DNA from: Ecdyonurus torrentis
Taxonomy: Eukaryota; Arthropoda; Insecta; Ephemeroptera; Heptageniidae
Assembly (NCBI GenBank): GCA_949318235.1
Contig: OX439131.1
Coordinates: 48,828,922 to 48,892,921, forward strand
Direction of reading: 5' to 3'
DNA: 64,000 nucleotides
Positions within the stretch are counted from its first letter, which is position 1. Each line of letters starts with the position of its first letter. The position numbers and the translations under genes were made by a program. The notes beneath the pieces were generated by a model that was not told the DNA's origin, searched no databases, and saw only the letters and a program-made list of their open reading frames with translations. Shown here one piece after another: positions 18,151 to 30,082 of the stretch.

Positions 18151-20607
18151 ATGGTGACATGGATAGGCATATGCATCAATGTTCTTTTGATCGGCTCAAC
18201 AGCGGCCTCCTCTTTCCAAAAACAGGTAGAAAAAGAACCAAATTTTTCTCTTACAAACTATGTCGAACAGCCCGCTTTTTTTTCATATATAGGTAAAGTA
18301 ATATTTCGTTCAGAATGGCTCATAGCTTTACAATATTCTACCTCGCCTTTACAACAAGACTTACTGTATGTATATAATACATATGACAACTTGACATTAC
18401 AATTCAACACCATACAGTCACAGGTACCAGTAGCACAGTATTTAGTTGAAATCTTTGCTACATTACATGACCAAATTAAATATCTTCAATTTATTGACCC
18501 ATTTAATATAGCACATTCAGCGGAAAATTGTACCACATATAAATCTTTGCTTTCTTATACTGACCAACCACTATATGCTGACTTTGAGGCTCCATACAAT
18601 AAAGCAGTATCATGGTTACATGACAGAGTGAATGTTCCAACAGATTATTATATTGACAGCGACGCAGCTGTGGCGTATTATAACTTAACCAAGGGTCGTC
18701 AACACCAATATATGGGACTAAAACATAAATATTCACACACATGGTACAATGTACATAAATTCTTGGCAAACTTTTCTGAGGCAAAACAACAGGAGCTGAA
18801 ACAACAAGTACACGTTTACATGTCTATGTTGTTTGAGTACACACAGTTGATTACAAGCTATAATTTTGCTATACAACAATTGGCAATACATCAGTTTTCT
18901 GCATTTTTTTTATCCCCCACTCAACTTTATCATATTATGCAGTTAATAATACCACAAAATAACTCTCTTTTGCATCCTCTAACAGCTGATTCATTGTTTA
19001 CATTTTTGCAGTTAACTTCATATATGGTTAATGATAATATATTTATCATTATTCATATTCCACTACAAGTCAAAACTGATGTCTTGTCATTGTCACAACT
19101 TGTTGCCTTGCCTCAGCCATTTACTTTAAGATATGCTTTTCAGTACCTCCTTATGACGACCCAAAATTATGTGGTTACTAATGTTCAATCTGACGCAATA
19201 TTATATCTCAATGATAGCGAATTTCATAAGTGCATGTACATGAATAATGACACTTGGTCATGTAATTTACCATCCTTACATCGAATATTTAATCAAACAT
19301 GTCTATCCAAATTATGGTACAATGAAGCAAGGATAATCTCAGACATATGTGAGTTACACATATTGGCCCCGCCCACATTTTTGGTCACACAACTAGCCAA
19401 GTCAAATTTATTTTTCATAACAATGCCTCGCTTCAGTAACTTCACATATAAGTGCTCCACATCATTGCATGAGACACAGACATTTTTTACAAATTTTGTC
19501 ACTCACATTATACTGCCTCATAATTGCTCTACATACAATATATTAAATCAGTCAGGAAAAATCGAACAGTTAATTAAGCGTGACCAGTTATTTTCTCACT
19601 TCAAATCACGAAATTTTTCCTTGCCTGATTTAACTTACATTACACGTCAGTTAACACCGGCTGTTTTTGATAGAATATACACGAAAAATGTACTAGTAAA
19701 GGACCACAGGGCTGTCTCAGTGCCACTTACTACATTGAAACTACATTTTTTCACAGCTTTGGGTGAAACACAACGATTGTATGTAAAACAGCATATCGAG
19801 GATTTCCGAAATAAAATATATACCGAAATACTTATACTGGTCTTTGTTTTTTTCATTGGGTTTGTTTGTGCTCTGTGCTGTTGGAAGCCCGTTAAATATT
19901 GCATCTTATACTGTGTACAACGAGAAAGTGCACATTATGCAACCAGCACAACACAACATATAAGTAACGAGTCTATATATGAAACCAGAGAACTTATTCG
20001 ACTTCGAACACCTCCCCCTACATATGGGCAAACTTTGATGGCGGAACAATTTGTTACTATGAGGGCTGATAATGATTATAATCTGGCAATATACAATCGG
20101 CAAATAAATTCGTCATGGCACATTCCGCCACAATACGATAGCCCTCGTATTCCTTGTGTAGTATATAGGCCCAGACCCCCCACTCCCCCTACTACTTTTA
20201 CATCGCCTTATGATGAGGTTTATAGTGGACAAGTTGGAGACAATTTCACTCATGTGCCTTCTCCTACTTTGCCATTATCCACTCATAATGAGGAAATATC
20301 TATACCTGATAATAATACTGCTATTTCTGTTCCAGATTCGATCAACACGTATGTTTCTATGGACAATTTACCCCCACCCCCCTCCCCTCCTGAGAGCAGT
20401 CTGGTTGATAAAAGAATAGTATATGTAATTAATACCTTATTTAGACCACTGGCAGTGCAAGTTCCATTAACTCATTCAACTTCAACTCCATATTTACCAG
20501 CAATTGAATATGATACATATGTAATAATGTATAGAAAAAGATCGAACTCATTTACTAATGCTTCCACAAACTCAAAAAGAAATTACAATATGTGGGCTGA
20601 ATATTAA
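18151..20607 (+). CDS. Env-2, second envelope-like glycoprotein with long cytoplasmic tail
   Basis: An 818-residue predicted type I membrane protein. A signal peptide covers about residues 1-20, an ectodomain runs to about 558 with more than ten NxS/T sites, a membrane segment lies at about 560-582 followed by CC, and a tail of about 236 residues follows. The ectodomain repeats the C-terminal framework of Env-1: spaced cysteines, a DICELHILAPPTF segment matching CDIKLTLEAPPKF of Env-1, then a short strand ending in P, and a later cysteine after a proline. I see no RxxR-plus-fusion-peptide block, so it may not be fusogenic itself. The tail is proline-rich and holds PPPTY at 621-625, a PPxY late-domain-like motif that recruits NEDD4-type ligases in other viruses. 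It is probably a diverged duplicate of env-1. Confidence 0.8.
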   Translation: MVTWIGICINVLLIGSTAASSFQKQVEKEPNFSLTNYVEQPAFFSYIGKVIFRSEWLIALQYSTSPLQQDLLYVYNTYDNLTLQFNTIQSQVPVAQYLVEIFATLHDQIKYLQFIDPFNIAHSAENCTTYKSLLSYTDQPLYADFEAPYNKAVSWLHDRVNVPTDYYIDSDAAVAYYNLTKGRQHQYMGLKHKYSHTWYNVHKFLANFSEAKQQELKQQVHVYMSMLFEYTQLITSYNFAIQQLAIHQFSAFFLSPTQLYHIMQLIIPQNNSLLHPLTADSLFTFLQLTSYMVNDNIFIIIHIPLQVKTDVLSLSQLVALPQPFTLRYAFQYLLMTTQNYVVTNVQSDAILYLNDSEFHKCMYMNNDTWSCNLPSLHRIFNQTCLSKLWYNEARIISDICELHILAPPTFLVTQLAKSNLFFITMPRFSNFTYKCSTSLHETQTFFTNFVTHIILPHNCSTYNILNQSGKIEQLIKRDQLFSHFKSRNFSLPDLTYITRQLTPAVFDRIYTKNVLVKDHRAVSVPLTTLKLHFFTALGETQRLYVKQHIEDFRNKIYTEILILVFVFFIGFVCALCCWKPVKYCILYCVQRESAHYATSTTQHISNESIYETRELIRLRTPPPTYGQTLMAEQFVTMRADNDYNLAIYNRQINSSWHIPPQYDSPRIPCVVYRPRPPTPPTTFTSPYDEVYSGQVGDNFTHVPSPTLPLSTHNEEISIPDNNTAISVPDSINTYVSMDNLPPPPSPPESSLVDKRIVYVINTLFRPLAVQVPLTHSTSTPYLPAIEYDTYVIMYRKRSNSFTNASTNSKRNYNMWAEY

Positions 20608-21261
20608 TATTAAAACTATATTCATATCATACAGTAGAGAGCAAGACTGTTACAATTTTTTTTCTTTATTTTTTATATATACACCTTTCATGCATTTTTT
20701 TTTTATAACCTAAAATCTCACTGTATATTTGCTAATTTTTCCTTCTTAATTTTAGTTTTATTTCTTCAATTCATTTTTTATTTTATTCAACTTTTATTCT
20801 TACTATATACTTTTGAAAACTTTAAAATATCAGCCTCACTCAAATATAAAAGATTTTAGCCAGACTGTGTTCCCTTTCCACCTACCCTCTGCATATGACC
20901 ACCTGGGATCAGCTATATATATATAATACATTTCTCTTACCACTTTTCAACATGAACCTTTTTTTTTTACCTTTATAGTTCCTCATATATAGACATACAT
21001 ATATTTTCGTAATGTTTTTCCTTTATATATATACATACCGAGTTAGTTATGTGTGCTGATAATGAACAAAAGTCATAAACCAAGAAAAAAAAAAAAAAAA
21101 AAAAAAAAATCAACCCTTGCCTTGAATATATTTATGTCATATATATGCAATATATTTAATATTCTGTTTCTTTTCACAGCAGCTTGCATATAGACTACGA
21201 TACCCATATGCTATTCTGAATTATTAGGTTTTTATTCACTCAAAATGCATTCAAAAAAGAA

Positions 21262-21800
21262 AAATTTGTTATAGTGAGGTTTTCTAGAAATTTTTTTTTA
21301 TAGCTATCAACCATATTCTGTCCTTCAGTTTAACAAAAAACAAACATATATATATCTTTTTTTTCGTTCCTTCTATACTAAATATATGTCAAACGTTTTA
21401 ATTTCTATAAAAGATATCGATTATCTATAAAGAAAAAAAAAATTTGTTATAGTGAGGTTTTCTAGAATTTTTTTTTATATAGCTTTTAACCATAATTTGT
21501 CCTTCAGTTAAAAAGAAAACTATATATATATTGTTCTTTCCTTCTTTACCAAATATATGTGAAACGTTTTAATTTCTATAAAAGATTTCAATTATCAAAA
21601 AAAAAAAAAAAAAAATTTGTTATAGTGAGGTTTTGTATGCATTTTTTGCTATAGCCTTTTACCATATCTTTTCTTTCAATTTTTTTTTAACATATGCAAG
21701 TTTTGTTTATTTCTTACCCAAATATATGTAAAACATCTTAATTTACATATAAACGATTAATCATATCAAAAAAAATAAAAAATAAAAATAAAACTTAATT
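21262..21800 (+). repeat. Three tandem ~170-185-bp repeats in the 3' non-coding region
   Basis: Each unit begins with AATTTGTTATAGTGAGG (near 21265, 21440 and 21615), then an ACCATAT/ATTTGTCCTTCAGTT-like block, an AAATATATGT block and a TTTAATTTCTATAAAAGAT block. Unit 3 is the most diverged. The units are degenerate, so the duplications are older than the insertion itself. Confidence 0.8.
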
Positions 21801-24289
21801 GAGTGTAACTTTGTTTACTTCATAACAAAGGAAGTGAAGCCCTACTAAACAAAAGACACTAACAATGGTGACATCACTTCACAAATAAAATTTTTTTGTT
21901 AAATATTTAATTTAAACAATGGGCAACAGGAGTCTATTTCCTTCATAAAGTCAGTCAAGGATAATATAAAAATATATATATGCATATGGTGCAGCTTTAT
22001 TATAGCTTCATATCAAATAAAGCAGATAATTTTTTTTTGTTCATAGTTTTTAACTGCTACAATGATTCTTTCATTATTTTACATTTATAAAAATTTTAAC
22101 TTTTTCCATGGTAAAATATTTTTGACTGCTTTTTTTTTTCAAAAGAGAAATTTTTTTTCCTTCCCCCTCTCTTCAGTAATATTACCTTTTTGTTGAATAT
22201 ACTATAAATATAACTCAGGTAACTCACTACACAGACTTTGTATTATTTTTACTTTTCTTTTCGTTTTTATACAACCCTAGCCAGTATAATGTTATACATG
22301 CTCCTTTCAAAAAAAAAAAAAAAAAAAAAAATCATTACATAATTAGTAACATAACTCTGTATGTATTTTAAACATATGCAATGATTAAGTACAAATAATG
22401 GTACAAATATTTGATCCTGATTAGTTTATTATTCATATTTCACCTTTATATTTTTTTTTTAATCTATATATATAACCTTAATTTCATACATTTTTTTTTC
22501 ATTGCTTTTATTGTGTAAAACTTCAGACCACTTAACTTATGTGGCCAGTATACTATGTGGAGTCATTTACCCCCACTCCTTTGTATCAGAAACTTATATA
22601 CTTTTTATACTTAATATTTAGATATAAAATTCCTACATATATACCACTCCTTTGTATACTTATAGAAACTTTTGTTTCCAATTTTACTATTTTTAATGAC
22701 TATATGTGACCTTATATAAGACAGGTAGCACAAGGACCAACATAAAACCAAAGAGCAGTAACTACATTGGTTCTACACATATGTGTCTGTATTCTTATTT
22801 TTCTTTCATTTTTTATTTTTATCTTTTTATTATATGTCTAGAATTATTATGTATGATGTATGCATGCTTTATACATTACAACATTTTTTTTTTTGTTGAA
22901 GGATACATTATAAGGTATACTTTAATATAGTTTAATGCATGACAATTTTTTTTGGATTTTAAAATTTTGTTACATAGCAGATGAAATATACTTAACTGAG
23001 ATGCTTACTTAAATATATAAAACATCTAGTACAAATTTTAAACTTTTATTGGAGCTTGTAAGCATCTAGTTACAACCAAAGCCATTAAGGCTTATATTAT
23101 AACAACATGCACCAAATATCGATTTTATATTTTTATAGCACAAAAAAAAAAAAAGCAAAAAAAAAAAAATCTAAATGAAAACCTGTATTTGGATACATAC
23201 ATATAACATAATATTTTTATTATAAGCATAATTTTTATTCTTGTATACTGATATCACTGTGTTTCCACAGATCATATTTACCTCATCTTCCTGCCTTGGC
23301 CACTATTTATGCATACTACTTCCACACACCAAGCAGAAGAAGACAGCATCTTAGAAGACTCCAAGTCAGAACCATCAAAAGTTACTTGTTTCTTCAGTAT
23401 AGTGCCTGCAGTTCATAGCCATTACATCAGCTCACATACAGTATCAGTAGGACCTGCAAACAGTGTCTACAATCAGTCTACAGAACCATCAAGTTGCCCC
23501 CTATAACATAAACTATATAGAGTATCTCTTTACTTTTACATCATGAGTTTCTGTGATGTTATTATTGTATGTTACCTACATTATGCCTTATAATCACAGC
23601 CTATAACTCGCCTAGTTCCTGACAACATTTACATAATATTATCTGAGTGCAGGTATAATATAGAGTACATACATCAAGTGACAATTATTCAACACACAGA
23701 AATTTATACTCTATAGTTTGAGGCAATCATATGTTATCCTACTACATTAGAGTGATCATATCTTATGTGTGACAGTGAGTTTTCCATTACATAAATAACT
23801 GGACATTTCTACCAGTTTTGTTTCTTTACAAAACAATTGGCTATATTCCCAATCTACATTATAGACAGTTAACTATACTGACTTTTCAAACAAAAAAAAA
23901 CTACTATACTGACTTTTCAAAAAAAAAAATAACATTTCATATATGTAATTTACTAACATTCTAATCTACAAGACTCTACTAGTGGAAATATGCATAACAT
24001 GTGTGGTCTTTATTCCTTCCTTTCTCCTAATTATACCACCTGTTTTCTCTCTCTCCCTTTCCTCAACACAGCAGATTTCTGAAGTATTCAATGGCATTAT
24101 TTGGTCCTTATTCAGAGGGCAGGAAATGCAGTGCAAGATCCTTCAGTGCTCTGTTGAGTTAGGACATCCATAAATATTTTTTTTATTACAGCATATTATC
24201 TATAGGTTTCATTCATCTGGGTCTAATGTGCTTTATACTTAAGACTTTTCGAGTTTGCTTTCAGCATCCTCTGCCAAAGTCTTCCCTCT

Positions 24290-24299
24290 GAGCGGAAGA
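24290..24299 (+). other. Weak candidate polypurine tract
   Basis: GAGCGGAAGA lies two bases before the 3' LTR and is the only purine-rich run there. It is short and broken by one C, so the call is weak; it would prime plus-strand synthesis. Confidence 0.35.
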
Positions 24300-24301
24300 T
24301 T

Positions 24302-26013
24302 TGTAATACCATAATTGGTATAATATAAAAATTAATAAAATGACACCCAAAAATGAATGCAACCTATATAATAAAGAATGAAAAAATAAACATGATATAA
24401 AAAACTTGTCACATCCCTTTCCTTCCTTTTTTATATTTACATGCCAGTACTCAAATAAGAAATAAATATGTTAAATGTAAAATTTATGAGGCATGACACT
24501 ACCTTAGTTTATGTTAGGCAAGTTATAGTATATTTAAATTATGCATGAATCACAAAAGAAAGATTCATGCATGACTTATGTTCACACCTTAAACAATAAA
24601 ACATAAAATTTTCTTAAAAGGTCAAAACAAGTGTAAGATGATGACCATTAAATAAGATTTTGTATGCTATAATAGATTTATATACCTTAATATGTCTTCA
24701 GGTAGTCACAGGGGCCATAAAACATAACCCGAGTGTGACCCGAGGAGACTATATAAAGTGGGGACACCAACCTTTTTTTGCTCTGGCTATCTTTTTGCAA
24801 TCTGTGTTTGTCTTACCCACAAACACCTTATTATAATTTGTTCTTGAGGGTTTAGTGATGAATTTCTATTAGTTATTGTTCAGTTAAAATAATCTTTTTT
24901 TTTCTTTTCAAATATTTTATATTGTTGAAAAACTTCAATTTTTTATAAATTTTATTTTTTTTCAAATTTATTCAATGCAAAAATTAATCGTTCTAAATTA
25001 TTAAATTCAGTTCATTAAGTAAAATAAAATCAACTTTACTGATGAGCTAAGTAGATTAGCTGACTTAGCTGGTCATTTGAGTAGCTCCGTTGGTGCTCCG
25101 GATAGTCTCTTCGACACCTACGTTATTGCTTTTCTGGCCTCCGGAGACTACAAAAAAGTAAGTACAAATGTTACTTATTATATTCTGTTGAGGATATGTG
25201 TACTTTAGGTTCATATTATAGACAGTAATAGGAAATTGTAAAATTTACATAAAAATATGATACGGAGTGTATTTTTTTGTATGTGTGTGACACCAAAGTT
25301 TAACATTTTCAAAAAAATAAAGCTAACCATCCAAATGCAACAGTCTGTAGTTCTAATACTCATTTAATTAATAATTATTATCCTGACCATATACATTTAT
25401 ATTATTAATTTAAGAAAGTATACCATGTGCAAACCTAAGTTAGCTGAGGTCAACTCTAAGCTGAGAAAAGAATCCACTGTTAGTCAACCAGGTTCAACGT
25501 TACTGTTTGAAGTTCTGTGTATGAAGGCTCGAGTTCTGAGGATCAAACACAATATTTTATTAGAATTACTTAAACATTTAAATGCAGTAAATAAGCCTTA
25601 TGCATTATTTATAGTGACAAATCAGAAGCATCCATAGAATAAAAAAAAAACAAAAATAACAGCTACAAATAAAATCAATATCACACAGAGGATTTCATTA
25701 TATTATCTTTATTTTTAATATCCTGATTAATATCTACTTAGTACAGTATATAACAAATATTCTTATTACATCTTACATTCAGTATACTTAATTGCGGCTT
25801 AATAGTAATTTTTTTTAATCAATCATTCTAAACAATCATCAAACCAAGTCTTCCATAATACATGGAACCAATAGCCATTTCCCCCCCCAGTGACCTCGAA
25901 CATCAGCTGTTCGAGCACCGTCAGTTCTCCAGCCGAGACCGCCCCCCAGGTTTGTGATCCGCTGTATATATAAACAGAACATCATTTAGTTTTGTTGAGC
26001 TTTTGGTATTACA
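24302..26013 (+). repeat. 3' long terminal repeat
   Basis: This has the same length and ends as 2583-4294 and no mismatch seen when the two were read side by side. It includes the second copy of the TATA box, the GTAAGT donor and the 70-codon ORF (25425-25637). Identity implies very few generations since insertion, or recent gene conversion. Confidence 0.95.
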
Positions 26014-26224
26014 AAAAATAGATTAAAAAATGTCTGAATAAATAAAAATTTACTAAAAATATATTTGCACAATACTGAACTTACATTAATTACATATTTA
26101 ACACAGCATTTGTTCCATTAAATGAACAAATTAACATAAAACTCATTGAAAAAACACAAATTTCCATGTTAGCGGCTGACAAATGTAAACAATAACAAAA
26201 CAACTAGCGCTACAACGGCAGAAT

Positions 26225-26780
26225 TTTAAACTGAAGTCAGCTGAATTTTTTTTTTTTTTTGTTATCGCAAAAGTTTGCAACAATGCAACAATCAATATTT
26301 TTGTGTAAATTATGCACGATATTTGGTGCTAAAACAGCAGGTAAGTGTGTTGTGCAGCAGTGCAGATTTTTATTTTTTATCAATATTTGGCAATAAGAAA
26401 AGTAAAACAAGCGAGAATCATAATTACATACATACATGCAGTTTATAACATCAATTATGTACTGAAATGAAATGAATAACCTGCAATTTTAGTGACGCTT
26501 TACAGTCTAAAGTTGTGCAGTTTTTTCCAGGTTTTTCATTTCCTTGCGGTACATACATGTTGTTGCGTATGGGGCGTATGTATTGAGGTCAGAATCGCCC
26601 CCCCCCCCCCCCCCAACAAGTAAGGTCTGAAAAAGCATGGGCAACGGGGGTGGGGGTATAATTTTTCCCCTTTGCCCATGCTCCATGCTACATACCTATA
26701 GGCTGGACCTGTTGCTCTTGTTGCAAAATCCTGGCTATGCCACTGAATAAAACAACACATTTCTACGTATTTCTATCTCC
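26225..26780. repeat. Upstream part of the zinc-finger segmental duplication
   Basis: The stretch from about 26620 to 26780, with a C-run, a GCATGGGCAA block and CTATGCCACTGAATAAAACA, also occurs just before the first exon in the two other zinc-finger copies (near 47955-48090 and 54800-54957). It marks the start of shared sequence in this copy. Confidence 0.6.
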
Positions 26781-26786
26781 TTCCAC

Positions 26787-28074
26787 AGATGATATGTTTG
26801 CAGATCATCCCAGTATGGTATCCAAGCACATTAAATATGACGTCATGCAGATACACCCCATGCATTTTCCATGTTCTTGAACCATCAGTGTCTTACTTGT
26901 ACTTATATATAAATTGTCTCCACAGACCACAGAATGATGACAAAGATAAAGAGGTATGCAGAGACTGTGAGCAGCACCTTGATCACTGGTCCATGTTTCT
27001 ACGTAGAGCAGAGAAAGCTCAAGCATTGTTCGAAGTTGCTGCTCAACGTGCTGCATCAATCACAGAGCGCGCCTTGTGTGAGAAATTTGACATCCAAGCT
27101 TGCATCGTGAGAGTGGAGAGAGTTGTCAGTGATGTGAGTGAGCAAGAAGTTGGCATGGAGTCCAGCGACGTTGTAGAGAGCAACATTGCAAGTGTCAGTA
27201 ACAGTGCAGCGTTAGAGAATATTGTTGCAAGTAACAGTGCAGAAGTTGATAATGTAAAATCTGTAGTGTCTCAGGAAAATCTAAAACTTACAAAATGTTA
27301 CAAGTGTCATGAATGTCAGATTGAATTTAAGTTCAATTTTGAGTTTCAAAAACACAATAAAAAAATTCATAGTTCAGAAAGTCCTCATGCATGTACAAAA
27401 TGTGATAAGAAATTCAAAATTCTCTTTTGAAACGTCATGCAATAGTTCATTCAAAGGAAAAACCATACAAATGTTCATTGTGTTCAAGTGCATTTAAAAC
27501 GAATGACTGCCTCAAAAGACACAAAATGCATGTGCATTCTGATATCAGACCATACAAGTGCACATTGTGTTCATATACATGTAAATCAATTTCAGCTCTT
27601 AATGCACATAAAATATATGTTCATTCTGACATCAAACCATACAAATGCACATTGTGTTCGTATGCATGTAAAATAAGTTCAGCTCTTAATGCACATAAAA
27701 TATATATTCATTCTGACATCAAACCATACAAATGCACATTGTGTTCATATGCATGTAAAATAAATTCAGCTCTTAGAAAACATAAACGACAAGTTCATTC
27801 TGACTTAAGACCCCATAAATGTACATTATGTTCATATACATGTAAAATAAATTCAGATCTTAATGTACATAAAAGACATATTCATTCTAATCTCAGACCA
27901 TACAAGTGTACATTGTGTTCAAATGCATTTAAAACTACTTCGACTCTTAGTAGACACAAAAAAGAAGTTCATTCTGACGTCAGACCATTCAAATGTTATC
28001 ATTGTGATAAACAGTTCAAAACTAAACGTGATTTATCTCGACATATTACCGGTACATCTCATAAAACTTACTAA
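26787..28074 (+). pseudogene. Decayed ZAD-like C2H2 zinc-finger gene, copy 1
   Basis: This is the sister of the copies at 48093-50640 and 54958-56931. Two lesions are seen. First, the exon carrying the first CxxC pair is cut after about 20 bases (GATGATATGTTTGCAGATCAT), and sequence jumps to what is intron in the other copies, a deletion of roughly 0.8 kb by comparison with copy 2. Second, near 27418-27428 four bases are missing relative to copy 3, breaking finger 2 and ending the first frame at 27430; the second frame runs on to 28074. Nine finger positions can be counted, with C-terminal fingers nearly the same as those of copy 3. The main exon would start near 26933. It is probably non-functional as a full-length protein, though the downstream fingers remain open. 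Confidence 0.75.
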
Positions 28075-28104
28075 AGCAATGATGTAGATTCAAAGAAAGG
28101 ATAG

Positions 28105-28110
28105 GAGAAA

Positions 28111-28153
<43 letters not shown>

Positions 28154-28156
28154 ATA
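28105..28156. repeat. AAAT microsatellite
   Basis: About a dozen perfect TAAA/AAAT tetranucleotide units follow directly after the copy 1 zinc-finger remnant. Copy 3 lacks this expansion at the equivalent place. Confidence 0.95.
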
Positions 28157-28588
28157 GATAATCGTCTTTATTAAAAAAAAATGCATAGAAAAAAAATACA
28201 CATTTTTGAAAGGGCGAGGTGTAAGCCTGACAATATGTCTGGCCCACTCTTACACCTAACCCCAACAGAAAACATTTATGATAATCTTTGATTGCATACA
28301 TAATTCTAATATATGAGAGAAGTAGTAATAATACTACGTAGCAAGAGAACAAAAGAAAAAAAAGTTACAATATCTTTAAAAAAATATAATAATAATAAAA
28401 ACCAGTAATGAAGAATAAAAAAAAAAAAAATCATAATAGAAGGGGGGAAAAAAAAGAAATCAACAATCAGTGACTTACATACCTCGATGTGGTTCGTATA
28501 TAGCTTGGTGAAAGTCTTGATGGCACAGGTTACACAAATATTTACAAGTTTACTTATTGAGTACTTATATAGGTTGAGTACTTATATA

Positions 28589-28895
28589 GGCGTAGAACAC
28601 CTTGAACAAAAAAGTTGCATAATATCCTAACAAACCTGAAAATCAACGTTGATTTGGCCGGAGTCATTGATTTCTAATTTATTTGCCATTCACAAAATGC
28701 CGCTGCCGGTCAATGATGTCACAGCTTGCCTGGTCCACGCGCAAGTAAACCAGGCGAGCTGTGACGCCAGTGACAGGCATCGGCATTTTGTGAATTGTAA
28801 ATAAATCAGAAATCAATGACTCTGGACAAATCAACGTTGATCTTCAGGTTTGTTAGGATATTACGCAACCTTTTTTGTTCAAGGTGTTCTACGCC
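28589..28895. mobile_element. Foldback MITE, family A
   Basis: The two ends are inverted copies of GGCGTAGAACACCTTGAAC and continue through AATATCCTAACAAACCTGAA and AATCAACGTTGAT to an inner arm with CAAAATGCCG. The element is about 307 bp with a short unpaired centre. Other copies are at 57113-57419, about 36616-36912, 42547-43175 (interrupted), 46480-46795, 53517-53850 and 60196-60505, with half copies at 29749-29850 and 58774-58859. No transposase is present in any of them. Confidence 0.9.
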
Positions 28896-29496
28896 TTTAA
28901 GTGAAAAGTCAAGATGAATATATAGAAGGTGAAAAAATATAGCCTCTTACTGTACGTTGTCAGAAGTCAGTTTTCTTTGTAAAACTTCTAATTGTAACAT
29001 ACGTCATACAAGGTACGTAACTGTAAACAGGCCCATGTGGTCTCTCAGGTACAATACAGTATGTACCTGGAAGAGGAAGGACAACAAAATTTTCCTCTTT
29101 TGGTGATTAAAATTTCTCCTCTTGTTTTGTTTCACCTTGTATAACGTTTCATATCTGATGCTACGTATAGGCAAATAACTATAGGGTCTATGCATTCATG
29201 TTAAAGTCGACGCCATGTTGGATAACTCAATAACATGGGTGGCATAGGACAAAAAAAAACATTTTGACAGTTTAAAACCACTATGCAATATTTTTGAGAG
29301 CATTGATGTTGTTAATACGTTGAATTAGTATCTCAAGTACTGTATGTGAGAAAAATAACATGAACCAAAAATTAACTGATTTCCCAAAGAAAATTGGCTT
29401 AAATGAAGTTTGCCCTATGCTGAGCAATGTTATGCACTACTCCAGTATGGCCTCAAAGCGCAATAAATATGACGTCATCCACATACACCTTCTTGT

Positions 29497-29642
29497 ACAG
29501 TCATTCCAATAAAAAATGAAATTGTATTGGCTTATGGCCATTCAATGCAATCAGATGGAGATTTCATTTGACGCAAAACTCTATCTAAATACATGTTATT
29601 CCCATATGCCAATAGACTTTCATTTTTTATTGGAATGAACTG
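29497..29642. mobile_element. 146-bp TA-flanked MITE
   Basis: Inverted ends (CAGTCATTCCAATAAAAAAT) sit between TA dinucleotides, which fits a Tc1/mariner-type MITE. A second copy at 58027-58171 lies in the equivalent part of the duplicated segment, so both descend from one insertion before duplication. Confidence 0.8.
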
Positions 29643-29984
29643 TACATCTTAAGTATAGTACAAATTAATGTACACTATATATTATGTACAGTATTATATA
29701 TTTTATTCTCTATATAAGCAACTGAAAAAGAGGGCTCTAAACTTGTAATTGGCCGGAGTCATTGATTTCTAATTTATTTTCCATTCACAAAATGCCGCTG
29801 CCGGTCATTGACGTCACAGCTCGCCTGGTCCACGCGCAAGTAAACCGGGTGGTAAAAGTGGTAGAAAAGTTGGTGCCAGCAGCAAGCTAGGCCTGAGCTA
29901 CCTCCCATTTTTACCGTCACGTGGTTTCCTCTTCCGGCACTTCCTTTTCCGCATTTTGAGTAAACATAAGTAGTCACTAACTCT

Positions 29985-30082
29985 TTTATTCATTCATTCA
30001 TTCATTCATTCATTCATTCATTCATTCATTCATTCATTCATTCATTCATTCATTCATTCATTCATTCATTCATTCATTCATT
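29985..30082. repeat. ATTC microsatellite
   Basis: About 22 perfect ATTC units in a row. Confidence 0.97.

Larger units (their letters stand above)
20608..24301 (+). other. Long 3' non-coding region of the retrovirus
   Basis: About 3.7 kb between env-2 and the 3' LTR with no credible ORF. It is very AT-rich and contains the tandem repeat at 21262-21800. The stretch 23270-24290 is less AT-rich. Why so much non-coding sequence is kept is unclear; cis signals, a missed spliced exon, or captured host sequence are possible. Confidence 0.6.
2583..26013 (+). mobile_element. 23.4-kb Ty3/gypsy endogenous retrovirus with two envelope-like genes
   Basis: The element runs LTR, primer binding site, gag, pol, an unknown ORF, env-1, env-2, long non-coding region, LTR. 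Both LTRs are 1,712 bp, start TGTAATACC and end GGTATTACA (perfect 9-bp inverted ends). They sit at a constant offset of 21,719 bases, and line-by-line reading showed no mismatch. It is flanked by AAAA on both sides, a possible 4-bp target duplication that is ambiguous in this A-rich site. The domain order protease, RT, RNase H, integrase places it in Ty3/gypsy (Metaviridae), and env-1 suggests an errantivirus-like lineage. At 23.4 kb it is about two to three times the usual length for such elements. All five large ORFs are open, so it inserted recently. The name and exact relatives are not recognised. Confidence 0.93.
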
